A stretch of DNA of 64,000 nt from Phoronis australis (Eukaryota; Phoronida; Phoronidae), in contig NMRA01000182.1 in assembly GCA_002633005.1 (NCBI GenBank), positions 195,077 through 259,076 of the forward strand, given 5' to 3'. The first letter of the stretch is position 1. Every line of letters starts with the position of its first letter. Of the stretch, positions 24,700-37,900 are shown piece after piece. Made by a program: the position numbers and the translations under genes. The notes under the pieces were generated by a model, which saw only the letters and a list, made by a program, of their open reading frames with translations, was not told the origin of the DNA and searched no databases.

Positions 24700-24903
24700 A
24701 AGACAAAAATATGGATTTTTAAAGGTTTGTGCAGCGTGGAGGAAGTGCCACCATGACGTTATTATCAACAAACAGTGTAACTGTTTGCTAAATAAACACA
24801 AAATAGTTGTGCCTGCAAACAAACCATTGTTTCTGGAGATGTCAAGCTGAATTTGAATAACTTCGATAACACAATTCGTCGAATTTTTGTCAAGCAAGAT
24901 TCC
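24700..24903 (+). repeat. Dispersed repeat, copy A
   Basis: About 200 bp that recurs at 28893-29104 in the same orientation. The best-matching parts include GGAAGTGCCACCATGACGT and TGCAAACAAACCATTGT. No coding function; possibly an old transposable-element fragment. Confidence 0.7.
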
Positions 24904-26611
24904 GTACCCAAATAATGCACAAGGTACGTAGTGTCACGATATACCTCTCCATAATAACACAGTTTAAGCTTGCTTCTTATGAAGAGGACACGCTTGCGAG
25001 CGTGATTTAGAAAATTAAAGATTCTAAACAGGCCCAGTGAATGCCCATAGCAATGTGAAGCTGAATATGACGACGACGATGACAACTCACTTATCAGTAG
25101 ATGTTATTTCCACGAAAAATAGTAGTCACAATGATATGTGCAGACTTTTATCTTTAACTAAAGCAGCGGCATCTTTTCTACAGTTGTGATGTATTCCAAA
25201 TTTTAATATTTTTTCAAGGATTGCTAATCAATTAAAATTCCAACAAAAGTGTGGTGTAAAGTTTCTATACACTCACATACACACACATTCAGTGAGAGGG
25301 ACCGATAAACAAAGAACTACGTAAATAATGAGCTTAGGGGGAAGGTTTTATTTCATCCAACAGCTGACGTCTGGAACAAAATGAATTTTCAACATTATAA
25401 AAGTGAAATGCTTCTTTTTGAACTTGGTAAAACATTATCAGGAATTATTCAGTTGTTAGTTGTAAAGAGGAAGTTTCCCAATGCACAAAAGAAGATTCAC
25501 AGTGTTAGCTTGTACCAAAGACTACGTCAAGGCAATTACAATTTGCCTATCTTGTGTATGACGCGATTCTTTAATCCATCAGTGTACTTCAGGACAAAAA
25601 GACGATACGAGATTACAACCCCAAAGAGACGTATCTGTTAAGCAAAGACTGTATAAATCAAAAAAGCCAATTTTAATTGTCGGGAATTGGAACCATGTAC
25701 ATTTTAATCTAAACCGGCCTTATAAATCACGCGTCGTGCATGTAAATATTGAATTCGATACGTCGATCAGATACGATGTCTTTTTTCTTTTTTAATATTA
25801 TTTCTATTGTTGCTTTCACATCATTATTACTTTGTTGGTACCATCTATAATATCGACATTTTGTAACATCTAAAATTTTGTGTGGTCTGGATGAAATTCG
25901 TTGAACGATAAACGGATTTTTTGAAAGTTAGTCGATCTTTCACTCAGCGTTCAAGCACGGGGAGCAGTAAATTCCCAGTTACGGTCCCAGAGCGTCGTTT
26001 CAATAATTCATAACATTGACATATCTGTACAAAAGCATGTAAATATACCAGTTCAACTCTGATGGCGGTCCAAACACTATCATGTCACTATGAAAGCAGA
26101 CGATAAGCAAATATAGCAAATGTAAAATGAGATGAGTAAATAATTGTAGTTACAGTGATAAGTGTTACTGACGGTGGTACGAGTGTATATACCGGTAGTT
26201 GCGCACATTAAAAACTGTTATATCATCGTCAGGAATTATTGGGGGGACGCTTGTCAATTAATTAGATCCATCCCGAGAGAGAACATTCGAGTTTAAAATA
26301 TACAGAAAACTCGTTCAGTAACTTTACGTAGGTTGTTGAACGAAACCACAGCCACATGTTGAAGATTTCTATATGCAAGTGTATGATGCCAGAGGATAGG
26401 ACTTTTGACTGTACGCACTGGGCGAGTTTCAGAATCTCGGAGAGGTTGTATGTGTATAGCAACCTTGCACGAGACACATTGCTTCACACCAGCAAAATTT
26501 CAAGAGGTTTTACAACAGACCATTTGACACTGAAATGACGCTACAGTTTAGCTTTGCAAGACCACAGTTTCGAAAAAAATGGCAACGGTCATTTAATAAT
26601 TAAGCTCATTA

Positions 26612-26748
26612 CTGTAATGTGTGGATCTACACGTGTGGTCTACGAGAAGTTGTGTCTGTAATGTGTGGATCTACACGTGTGGTCTACGAGAAGTTGTGTC
26701 TGTAATGTGTGGATCTACACGTGTGGTCTACGAGAAGTTGTGTCTGTA
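26612..26748. repeat. 44-bp tandem repeat, three copies
   Basis: CTGTAATGTGTGGATCTACA starts at 26612, 26656 and 26700, exactly 44 bp apart and nearly identical. Each unit contains the palindrome ACACGTGT (with the E-box CACGTG). Confidence 0.93.
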
Positions 26749-26800
26749 TCCGATCGAGTTCAGGCGCTTACGCGACATATACCTGCGAATCAAGGGTTTG

Positions 26801-27472
26801 TTTCACATCTAAACAACTTTTTATGTACCCTTCAGACTAAACGGAGACCAACGACCAATAAATTAAAGTTTTGGCACAAGTCTTCGTTTATAATTTGTGT
26901 TAGTAGCAAAAACGTCAGCAAGTTACGACATCGTAGTGAAACATGTCCCAGTCCCGAACGGCGAGCTACCACGGCTCATGTACGCACTGATGAACACGGC
27001 TCGCCGATCGCTAAACTTAGCTCACTGACTCACAAACTCCCCCGCATCCATAAAACACGCACGGCTAACGCGGCTCACTTTAGTACCCACATTATTAGCA
27101 ATGAGCTCCTGGTATAGCTCATTGTTATTAGGAATCACGTGCTCGATTCAGCCAGAGCTAAAGAAACTAGGTTCGTGATCCAACATTAAGCGAAAGTCAG
27201 TGAGCCCTGTTTACCGTCCATGGGTCCTTTTTACGATCGCGAGTAAAGTATTAGACCAATAAACTTATCACTGCATGCATGTGGAAGTCGATATAAAGTT
27301 ACAATAGGTTGGGAGCCTTAGAAAGCAGTGATTTTGCCGAGACATTTCAAATGTTACTGTAATAAATAAAAGACCGTCGTTGGCTCGTTTCAAACTCAAG
27401 ACGAATGAAATTAACTAATAAGTGCTAAACGGAGAAAAGAGAAAAACGAGTTACAAGAACTAGCAAATGAAG
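26801..27472 (+). repeat. Large tandem duplication, copy 1 (672 bp)
   Basis: Begins TTTCACATCTAAACAACT and ends TAGCAAATGAAG. It is nearly identical to 27474-28109 apart from small indels, chiefly about 37 bp near 27085-27120 that copy 2 lacks. No convincing coding content. Confidence 0.92.
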
Positions 27473-27473
27473 N

Positions 27474-28109
27474 TTTCACATCTAAACAACTATTTATGTA
27501 CCCTTAAGACTAAACGGAGACCAACGACCAATAAATTAAAGTTTTGGCACAAGTCTTCGTTTAGACTTTGTGTTAGTAGCAAAAAAGTCAGCAAGTTACG
27601 ACATCGTAGTGAAACATTTCCCAGTCCCGAACTACTCGAGCTACCACGGCTCATGTACGCAGATGAACACGGCTCGCCGATCGCTAAACTTATAGCTCAC
27701 TGACTCACAAACACCCCCGCATCCATAAAACACGCACGGCTAACGCGGCTCACTACCCACATTATTAGGAATCACGTGCTCGATTCAGCCAGAGCTAAAG
27801 AAACTAGGTTCGTGATCCAACATTAAGCGAAAGTCAGTGAGCCCTGTTTACCGTCCATGGGTCCTTTTTACGATCGCGAGTAAAGTATTAGACCAATAAA
27901 CTTATCACTGCATGTATGTGGAAGTCGATATAAAGTTACAATAGGTTGGGAGCCTTAGAAAGCAGTGATTTTGCCGAGACATTTCAAATGTTACTGTAAT
28001 AAATAAAAGACCGTCGTTGGCTCGTTTCAAACTCAAGACGAATGAAATTAACTAATAAGTGCTAAACGGAGAAAAGAGAAAAACGAGTTACAAGAACTAG
28101 CAAATGAAG
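27474..28109 (+). repeat. Large tandem duplication, copy 2 (636 bp)
   Basis: Second copy directly following copy 1. The only base between them is an N at 27473, which suggests an assembly join: this may be two haplotypes placed in series rather than a true duplication. Confidence 0.92.
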
Positions 28110-30576
28110 GGGCACACAACTGTTCCAAAGACGAAACCTTTTTACTGACAGCGTAAGATTCAGCAAGCTTAGAAGTCAGCTTTCAATTCACGCACAACAT
28201 GCATTGGAGCGGAGTGGGAGCGTGCAGGTTTTAATCAGCACTGGATACCGCCACAGATACTCTGTCGGAGACGATTCATTTTACTTTGACAACAGCTATC
28301 ATTACAAATATTGATGCATGTTACAAGAGTCGCAATGTTAAGAACTTCAATTACCTCATTTTCATCACGATGTCCTACAGTTCTTTACAATTCATATCGT
28401 ATTTTGTATGAGAGCACGCACCGTGACATGTTTAACCTCCGCTATTGATTTCCGATGCTAATATTGCAAAGCATCATCCCAGAAAATCATCACTACATGA
28501 ACAACAATCCATAAAAGAATATTATTACTTTATTTCCAACACCTCCATCCTTTTGACGCCAGACTCGAGTTAAGACAGGACAAGTTATACATAACACGCG
28601 CCACAGTACACGTGCATACAGTAAACATGAAATGGACCAGCACATCTTACGGGCCCACCCTATTGGCACGCTTGCCAAATCTCTTTATGATACCAAACAA
28701 AAAAATCCAGATATCAACAACACTAGTTTTGCTGATCAACAGCGTTAACAGAAACAACACACAAACACCACCTTTACGTGAATACATCATCAAAATCTCG
28801 AAACTCCAATATGGTAATGTGGTAAAAAGGAAGTTGGAAGTCTGTCAACTATTCCTCAACTAAACATTTACTCCATTGCAACATTGAAGGCAAACATGTG
28901 GTTTTTATCTTAAAAGGTTTATAAAACAGGGAGGAAGTGCCACCATGACGTCATTATCAACAAGCAAGACAACTGTTTACAGAATAAATGCAAAGAAGTA
29001 GTGTTTGCAAACAAACCATTGTGTTTGGAAATGTCAAGTCGAACTTGACTTACACCAGGAACACAACTTCTGGTATTAAATTTGATTTCTGTTCAGGGGA
29101 TTCCCTGATTGGACACGCCTATAAATGAATAAATTTTAAGTAGAATTTGTTAACTAGCCAATTCCTATAAGTGACAATACTTTGCATATTAAGTGACAAT
29201 ATTATCTTACTTAAGTACAATTCAACATTCCACCTAAGGTGTGTTAGCTTCACTGCAAATGTAACAACAAAGACAAAATACAGTAACAAAATACATTACG
29301 ACTAGGATAAAACAAAGCAATGACCAATTTTTGTTTCGAAAATATGAAATTTGAAAACTCTATACTTCATCAGCCAGGACAAAGTAAAACCATACCTTAG
29401 TATGTAAATCTATATTGGCTCCACGAAAAAAATCTTCACCTATACACCTTTACTTTCAGCAGAAACGGAATGTTTAAAAGGTACTTTAGGCTCATATAAA
29501 TGCCATCCCCAACATATAAAGCTATCTATTCAAAATGGATGTGCCTTTACAACAGCCCTACTTGAAAATGACACATACATATGAAGATATATGTGCACGT
29601 ATAGCACAATTCAAGTCATGACTGAAAGTTTGCACATAAAAACAACAGAAACAATAATTATTCTGAATACACAAATACATTGAAAACAAAATCCTCCATC
29701 CACGTCCTGGATGACTTCATCGCAGGCACATGTAGTTACCCGAAAGGGAGCGTGACGACAAGACTGACAGTTAAATACAAAGAACACAACTATTTATCAA
29801 TCGGTGGGATTATGTTCAAAATCATCAAGATCACTACCACCACAAACTGAGGTCATAAAGTAGGATTCGGATCACTGGCATACTATTCAAAATAAATCTC
29901 CATAGCAACCTTCAAGCCAAATGCAGCAGCAGTTAACCTCTCATTAATTCACAGACATTATTGTTCTGAGCCCAGATCTGAAGTCCATAATGGCAGTTAC
30001 TTTACATTGACTGAATTTCACCAATGAATTACACAACTAATATATGTTAATTAAGTAATATATGTTAATTAAGTAAATAGACAAGTACTGAACTTGGTTA
30101 ACAATGAAAGACAATATGAATAAATACTAGGAAAATAAATTTAGCGCTATCACCAGAATTCTAAATATTCTAAAATGGTTTAGACATGGCTGTGAACAAG
30201 ATTCCAAGAAACAAAATCGGTGCTTTTTGTCAGTCAACAAAATAATCTAAAATTTTTACAAACACCTCGAAATTTGAATGATGATGATGCTATGTCAGAC
30301 ACCCCAGTAAGAACATCAAGATAGTTACATAATGCAACAGTACACAATGATTTGACAGAAAGCATTGCATAGTTTTTCCACATGCACACAACATGTCTTA
30401 CTACCATGTTGAGTACACACAAAAAGACATGCAACAAAATACCATTTCCCTTCCCCCGTCATGACGTGTAATGAACCGTCACGAGGGGACATTCTAGTTA
30501 TCTTGATGGTGCATTCCACTTACACTCAGCAGTAATGACAGGAAATTATTTTTGGCATGTACTGTAAGGAAAATAT
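28110..30576. other. Intergenic space downstream of the convertase, no supported gene
   Basis: Contains a dispersed repeat and AT-rich sequence. An 18-bp direct repeat (TAATATATGTTAATTAAG) occurs twice at about 30039-30074. If the convertase uses a more distal poly(A) site (TTTATT on plus at 28527), this would be 3' UTR. Confidence 0.4.
28893..29104 (+). repeat. Dispersed repeat, copy B
   Basis: Same orientation as 24700-24903, with clear similarity over about 200 bp and scattered substitutions and indels, so the copies are not recent. Confidence 0.7.
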
Positions 30577-30582
30577 TTTATT
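30577..30582 (-). terminator. Candidate poly(A) signal of the convertase
   Basis: AATAAA on the minus strand, 424 bp after the convertase stop codon. Confidence 0.4.
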
Positions 30583-31000
30583 GCAAATAACGATGTGACT
30601 TATGGAAGTAGAACACTTACATTCAAGTGCCTGTGACTTTTTCAATGTCCGCATATGTATGCTGCTCACATCCAAACAAAAACATAATAATGACCCATTA
30701 CACACCACCACCTCAAAGAACCTACAGCTAAATAACAGTTCATTCGTCAACATGTTTGAAATAATTTTATGTAAAAGATAATTGCCTTTTCAGATCTCTT
30801 TCAAAAACCTCGTGTTAGGTTCTTCATGGTTTGTCACTCAGCTCTTGTTCTATTGCACTATCAAGACCAAATTAATTCTGTAAACCTAAAAATTGATGAA
30901 CCCGGTCAATGAGAAATCACTCACCAAGTCAGAGAACTTTTACAAAGACAAAACATTAATATGAAGAATTTTTAATATCTGACAACTCTTTAAAACGACA

Positions 31001-31928
31001 TTACTTTTCTAGCAATTCAACAATTTTTTCTAAAATCTCAACATCACTGAGACTATTTCCTTCACTCTTTGACTGGTCATTGAATTCTCTTTGTTTCAAA
31101 TCTTCCCATTCATTACTATTTTTGGTATCTAGTTCCTTTTTGTCCTCTATATATTTTTGTCTTTTTGATTCCAATCTCATCTTATCTTTCCCATCTAATG
31201 TCCACTGACCCTCTCCAGAAACCACTGAACTTTGACCCGGCTTATCATAAAATGACCTCTGACCCTGAGTGCTACCCTGACTCTCAGCCTTGGCCGCACT
31301 CTTGCTGCTAACATCCTTGCGAACAAATTCCTTCAGAACATCCCTAATATCGTCATCGCTCAGATGGGAAAGGCCAGTGACCTTCTTTGAACTGATCAAT
31401 TCCTTGACCTGCCTGAATAGGTTTGTAATGTCATCGTCATCATAATCACCATCATCATCATCACCGTCCAGTAACTCGGATATCACAGACGACATGGAGT
31501 CACCATCGCCATCACCCTCCTCACCATTACTGGACGACCCCCCTTTCCCATGTTTCTCCGCCACTGTCTCCTGACTAGTGCCACCTTTGTTTACAGCTGG
31601 TGCCTTCTTGATCTGTACTTCTTCAGACTTCTGTTGCTCCTTCTGCATAATAGTAGCCAGCGTGTGTTCGCCTGCCTTCTGAGCTGGTTTGGTCGCGTGA
31701 CCCTTCTCCTTAACCTCCTCCGGATCTCGACTGTCTGAATAGCCGTAGAGGATCAACTGCCACTCGTACACATGGCCATTATTGTCCGGCTCACCCTTGA
31801 ATGGACGATCGTGCACTTGCAGTTTCCATGTGCCACGAGGGTTCTCGCCCCACTTGTGCACGCTCATGAATGTGAACTTGAACTCACCATCAAACGAGTC
31901 CTTTGGTCGTAGAGACAGCATCTCAGAT
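31001..31928 (-). CDS. Convertase coding exon 11 (P domain end, acidic tail)
   Basis: Terminal exon of 928 bp. Starts [18 protein letters not shown], then [15 protein letters not shown] and WQLILYGY close the P domain. The remaining tail of about 240 residues is Lys/Glu/Ser-rich with a run of Asp ([13 protein letters not shown]), ending in the amphipathic [15 protein letters not shown]1 also ends in an amphipathic helix used for granule sorting; a shared role is inference. Confidence 0.92.
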
Positions 31929-34900
31929 CTGAAAGAGGAGCATAAATAAGCTGCAGGCTTTCTATGATCTGCAAACGTATACTTAAGATAGTTAAAGGGG
32001 TATTTCACCATAGCATAGTGTCAATGTTGAATTCTACCGAAAATGCTTTGGGTGTTCTAAACATTATCTCACTCCTCCCAAACTGAATTCATCCCAACTA
32101 TGCTAGCAACTCAAGTTAGAGGCAACGTGTACAACATGCACTATTTCTGAATTCGCAATATTAGGGCTGGCCAAATACAAAAAATTTTGATGCATTATCT
32201 TGAGTAGCAGAAGTTACTGTTGACAAGGGACATTAAGGATATTGACACTGGTTTCATGAGCTTTACTGGCTTAATTTCTTTTCATTATTTGCAGCAAAAT
32301 GCTGAGGAAATGCAGTTATAATTTCAATATTTTTGTAAATTTCGGCTAAATGCACAAACTTGCCGAAAAGATCATACATAACCCTAATGGATTACCCAAA
32401 TTTCATTATAGAATTATACTTCAAGTGTACGGTAGTTCGATACCCTAAAGCACCACACCCAAGTTCAACCAGGTTCACACTTGGAAGAACATGCTTACAT
32501 TTTAGACAAATGCAGCACAACTGATGCTTCTTTATTTTCACCATACCCCTTAAATTGCTGGAAAATAAAATCCAGCAAAAAAGTTTGATGGAAGATAAAA
32601 ATCATTAGCACCACGGTTATAGTCACACATTTTCAGAACCAGTTTTCTCCACTCAATAATTGGCATCAAACTGGTTCTCAAAATCCAGGTCCCCTTCAAG
32701 CGACTATTGCCGGGAGTACCGACACGTGAACCTTTGTCAGACTCCTATTCCTTCACATAATAACCACTGGAATCGAGTCATGAAAATCACACAAAGAGCA
32801 ACATCAAATTCGCAACTCAACTCGAGTGGGAAACACAACTTGGAATTTGCATGCGGAGATCAAATCTTGGACACTGGGAAACTTACGGAGTTCCAGCAGG
32901 GGAGATAAGTGTGATCTGTAAGGAGCCACGGCGAGAGTGTTTCATTCGCAACCATAACTGTACATGTTCCAAATGGTCAATGCGATGGTCCGAGTCGCGT
33001 TGACAGCCATCTGTTGTGTACTGTGAGGACACTGTGCCAGCACTATCGAGATCTCTGCAACATACATGGGTCCAGGTTAAAACTGGAGGTAACTTCATTA
33101 TTGCCGACTGAAAACTAGCTAAAGTTTTAACTCAGATTCCTTACTCAGATCAAATTCAATGTTTCATTCTACATCAGTGACTGAATTACTAACAAAGTTA
33201 CACATCACATTGCAAAATGTTCTAATAACAAGGCTAAAACAATTAAGTTGCTTTTTAGTTGACGTTCTAGTCTGGAAACTCGCCATCTGCAAATCGGATT
33301 GTGAACAAGACCATTTAGTTATAAAAACGTTCATCTTAGATCAGCAACTAAGTCATTAACTAAAGCATGTGCCTAGTATTATGATTGAAGCCATATAGAC
33401 CACAATAGTCATGGTAAAAACAGCACCTTCATATAGAATAAATCTAGCCTGTGGCACAAAACTTAGCTGTACAAAGCATTCAGTGAGCTCTACCTGGCTC
33501 ATACTGTAGAATTAGAAAATTAACCACTCTAACCAGCTTCAAAAACAATGGTTGATATTTACTCATCATGAAAACCAAAAGAACAAACGATGCTCAAAAG
33601 GTCAGCAGAACCTTGTAGCTCCCTGCAGTGGGCAAATTCTTTTAATAATCTCAAGTCAAAGAGTGATCTACCAATAGTGCTGCCCCCTGTCGCTAACAAA
33701 GAAAACTAGACGACACTTCACTAAGAGCACACCGCCTGTTCAAGAAGGAATCAAGAAAACTTGAAGAAGGAATAGAGCACAAAACCTTCACACTAGCTAG
33801 CAACCTACTTGTCAACTTTGACCATCTTGCCAACACATTTGTGCTGAGGAGGAACATTCTTCCAAGTCTGAGCCACTTCCACCATCTTGCCACAGTCCAT
33901 GGCGCCGAAGCCAAACTTGGGGTTCACATGTTTGTTGGCACCATTGATGATCCAACCAGGCTCGTCCTTATTGGGCACCTTGGCTGTGTTAACAATGATG
34001 TGTTGAGCATCTCTCCAAGTGATGTTAGGACTACAAAGGTCAAACAAATCTCAACATACTTATCCTGACACTGTGAAAGACATCACAAACCATGGTCTTC
34101 TAAATCAAAGTGATTGTGTTCTTAGTTTTTACTCAAACTGATCTGGTCACAATAAAATGGCTGGAGATTCTGTGAAGGCCATGCTGGTTTGGCAACTGAA
34201 ACTAACCCACCATGAATACTAACTTAGTAAGCCAGGTCTGAGACAATAACAAGCTGTTAGTACTTTTTAAGTCTAGAAATCTGCGCTCTAATATGATCAA
34301 GGAACAAGATGGGACTGATTTTACACAGGTTAATGTCCTAAACCAACAGGTATTTTTGATGGGTGTGTGAGTTTATTACACCTGGTCCATAAAGGATCAT
34401 CTCGGTAGGGTGCTAGCAAAATGACTTTTTAAATGTTTTGTCAAGTAACTTGACTGAGGGCTGGAAGGGCGCGACCACCTCAAGTTTGAGAAAGCCTGAA
34501 AACAGCTGCTTAAAAAACAGTACAAGACAAAATTTTTAGACAAAATGACAGGGGAATTGCTCATCATTGTCAGCGTAGTCCTCTCTTATGACAGATAAGT
34601 GTAATTAACAGCAAAGTGATTAAGTCGGTCTGCAATTAGAAATTTGCCAACCTAATAGTAATTCACAGTAACTTTTACTGTTCACAGAGTCAATTGTGAT
34701 GAGAAGAAAACGACATTTTGTCCGATTACTCTTGTTTTGTGCTGTATGTACCACCTACTACTAATCAACTTAGACGAATGATACCATTCTATAAGAACTT
34801 TCTGACTTGCAGAACTACACAATTAGCTAAATATTTCTAATTAGACATTACTTGTAGCAAATTGGTTTTCTAAATTGAGCTGTAAGGTTAGTGGTATAAA

Positions 34901-37900
34901 TGGACATAGACTCAAGCTATGGCTAAGACAAACCCCAAATACAGGCATATTTTACAAACACCATGCCTGCAACTGTTCCAGAGCCCTTTACTCACTTGGC
35001 CTGCAAGGTCAAAGCCATACATCCCGCCGCAAGTGGCGCGGCACTTGACGTTCCCTGAAAGTTGAGCGTGCACCTGCCACCCACGTCCGTCGTAACCACC
35101 TTGAGGATGGGGTGCGTTTCCCGTCCAAGCTTGACATCGCCGTAGTCGTGGTAACCCCCAGTGTAGATCACAGCCAGTTGAGAGGGACAGCTCTCCGTGA
35201 AGTAGGTACTCTGAGCGTAGTTATTAATGGAACCAATAGCCAGGGTGTAGATACTGCCCACGTAGCCATCAGCATTACAACAGTCCCCAACCAGTCCTCC
35301 ATTTCCCGTTGCCCACATGAAAATCGAGCCCAGACCGTTGCGCCCCTGTAGTAAGCATAGAGCATAATCATATTAACCATCACTAAAAGGCACAGCACAG
35401 GCCACGGGTCAATTTGTCAAATCATCTTCATGGCTTCAAAATCAGAGGTCAAGTCATTTTCAAAGTCAACCAATACACTGGAGTAATTTTAAATTGTTGT
35501 GGCTTGATTATCACCACAGCTTGATCGAACAAGCACTGCTACTAAATAAATTTACACAAACTTTTGGAACCAAAACCAGAATCACTGAATTTTGGATGGT
35601 TTCTCAAAATGCACACACAGGCACCTGTGAAATTGGGTACAGGCACATAACCTGCTCAACTGAAATCATAAGTTATCCACTAGCTAAGAATTTTCATATT
35701 GATTTATTTTATGTTAGAGTGTGTTCTTGTATCGATATTTCCATTGTAGATATGCCCTTTAATTGTTAAACTCTTCCATCCTATAAGAACGGTGCGAGTG
35801 TGTACATGGAAGGTGTGCTACAGTCCTTCCCTGTACCCGGTTAGTTACATTTCATTGGCCTTTATATTTTGACTTTACACATATTCATTGATAATAGTTC
35901 TGTAAAGGCTAGATCTGAGGTGCCCAACCCCAGACTTACCTTACTATATTGCCCGGACAATAAATGTCAGCAATAATAGATTATAATCCGTATTCCTGAT
36001 ATTTTGATGGTGATTATCGCTCATCCAGTGGCCGAAAAAACATATTTCTTTCCATGTCGTAATAATTTTGATGTTTCACATAAATCTTGCTTTCTTGGAG
36101 AAGCAACAAAGATTGAAACATCCACCAAAACAGACTTACTTAATGTTATGGCCAGCCACTCGGCAGATAAATTTAATTTGCTAGCTTTGATGTATTTATT
36201 TTACATGTTTTATAAATGGCAATAAGTCCCGTCACAGCCAAGACCAGCACAGATAGACATCTTTGACAACACGCGCCTGATTAAATGTGTATGCAAGAGG
36301 AAAGACGTAGTCAGCATAACTGTCTAGCTCCAGNGTTAATGCATAGGAGTTTCTAGTTCAAGTTTGCCCTTGAAGACCCTTATATTCGTGCTACAATCTC
36401 GAGTAAAAACTCGAAATTTCGAGTTCAAACTCGAACTTATTGCTTTAATATTGGGTTTACAAACTGTGAACTAAGGGCAATAAATCATCTACGTAAGTTA
36501 TTGTATACTCGAGCATAGAATAATAGACACTTATCTTGAGTTCGCCCAAAAGTAGAGTAGAAAATGCCAAACCTAATTTCGAGTTCCATTTCGAGTAAAA
36601 AGATTGGAGACCGGGCCCAGAAACCATTTAACTGAGCCAACACTATGACACAACAAAGCTGGAGTTCAACCAGTCAATGAATTGGCTCAGTAAAATGTTA
36701 CACAGGGCCAAGACCATGACATAAATAATGCTACAAACAATGTCTTTCCCCTATGAAATAAGCATAACAAATTTCTGCTAAAATATGTTTGATGATGGCT
36801 CTATAGCAGACATACAAGCCAACCCTGGTACAAAATTGAATAACCCACCTTTTCAGCTCCTTCTTTGAGTGCTGCAGAACAGTACTTATGGGGAGCCTCT
36901 AAAGTAGCTCCATTATCCCTAGGCCCCCAAGAGGCACTGAAGATCTGAATGTAGTGATTATTGAACAGCAATGCCTTGGCCTCCAAGGAGTCGGTAACAC
37001 GGCCATCCAGTATGCGAATACCTTTTATGGAAAATGAAACAAAACTAAGTACGTAATAATAAGTCTAACCTATATGTTAATTAAGTATGTAATAATAGGT
37101 CAAACCTATGTGTTGCTTTTTTCTGAAATTAGATAACAATACTATTAAATTTTGAACAGTTTTGTAGACAGATTTAATTTTTTGAGACTTTCATTCCTTA
37201 ATTTCCTAAGACAGTTATCCAAAGATTCACAAGTTAAAGCTACAAGGTAGATCTTATGCAAATTAGCAACATCGAGGGAATTAGTGCACCAATTCTGTTG
37301 ATGTCATTGCGATCACAGTTGGAAGCCCGAATAATTGGAGACATCGTGCTGCTTTTTCTATTTCCACACATTATAGAACTTTTAGAAGTGCGATACAACT
37401 GACATCAAGATACTATCTGGCATAAGATCTAACAGGATAAAGTCCTGCAGTAAGTTCCTAATTAAGCAGTAATACCTCCGATCTTTGCTTTGTATGCAAT
37501 CCCCACCCCACACACATCATTGTCGGCCTCGGCAGCAATCTCACCAGCACATTTGGTGCCATGGCTAGGTAAAGGAGCAGAAAATCACAACAAAGGCTGA
37601 TTAATATGCATAATTACAACAAAGGCTGATTAATATGCATAATTACAACAAAGGCTGATTAATACGCATAATTATACAAACCTAGGCAAATATCCAGAAT
37701 CCATAGGGGATAATAAAACAATTATATCCTCAGCCAGGACCATAACTGATTCGTTAAACTGAGCTTAGTTTCACAGTCCAATTGGGCCAGTTGTATGGCA
37801 AAGAGCAGGGTTCACTGGCCTTGTATGTCAATTTCAAAAGGTCTATTAATGTGTGAACAATGTCCATAATTTACAACGGTCCACAAAATTTTAAACCACT

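Noticed and set aside
26665-27117. 150-codon plus-strand frame across the 44-bp repeats and the duplication
   Set aside because: Composed of repeat translations, and the frame is not preserved in the second copy of the duplication.
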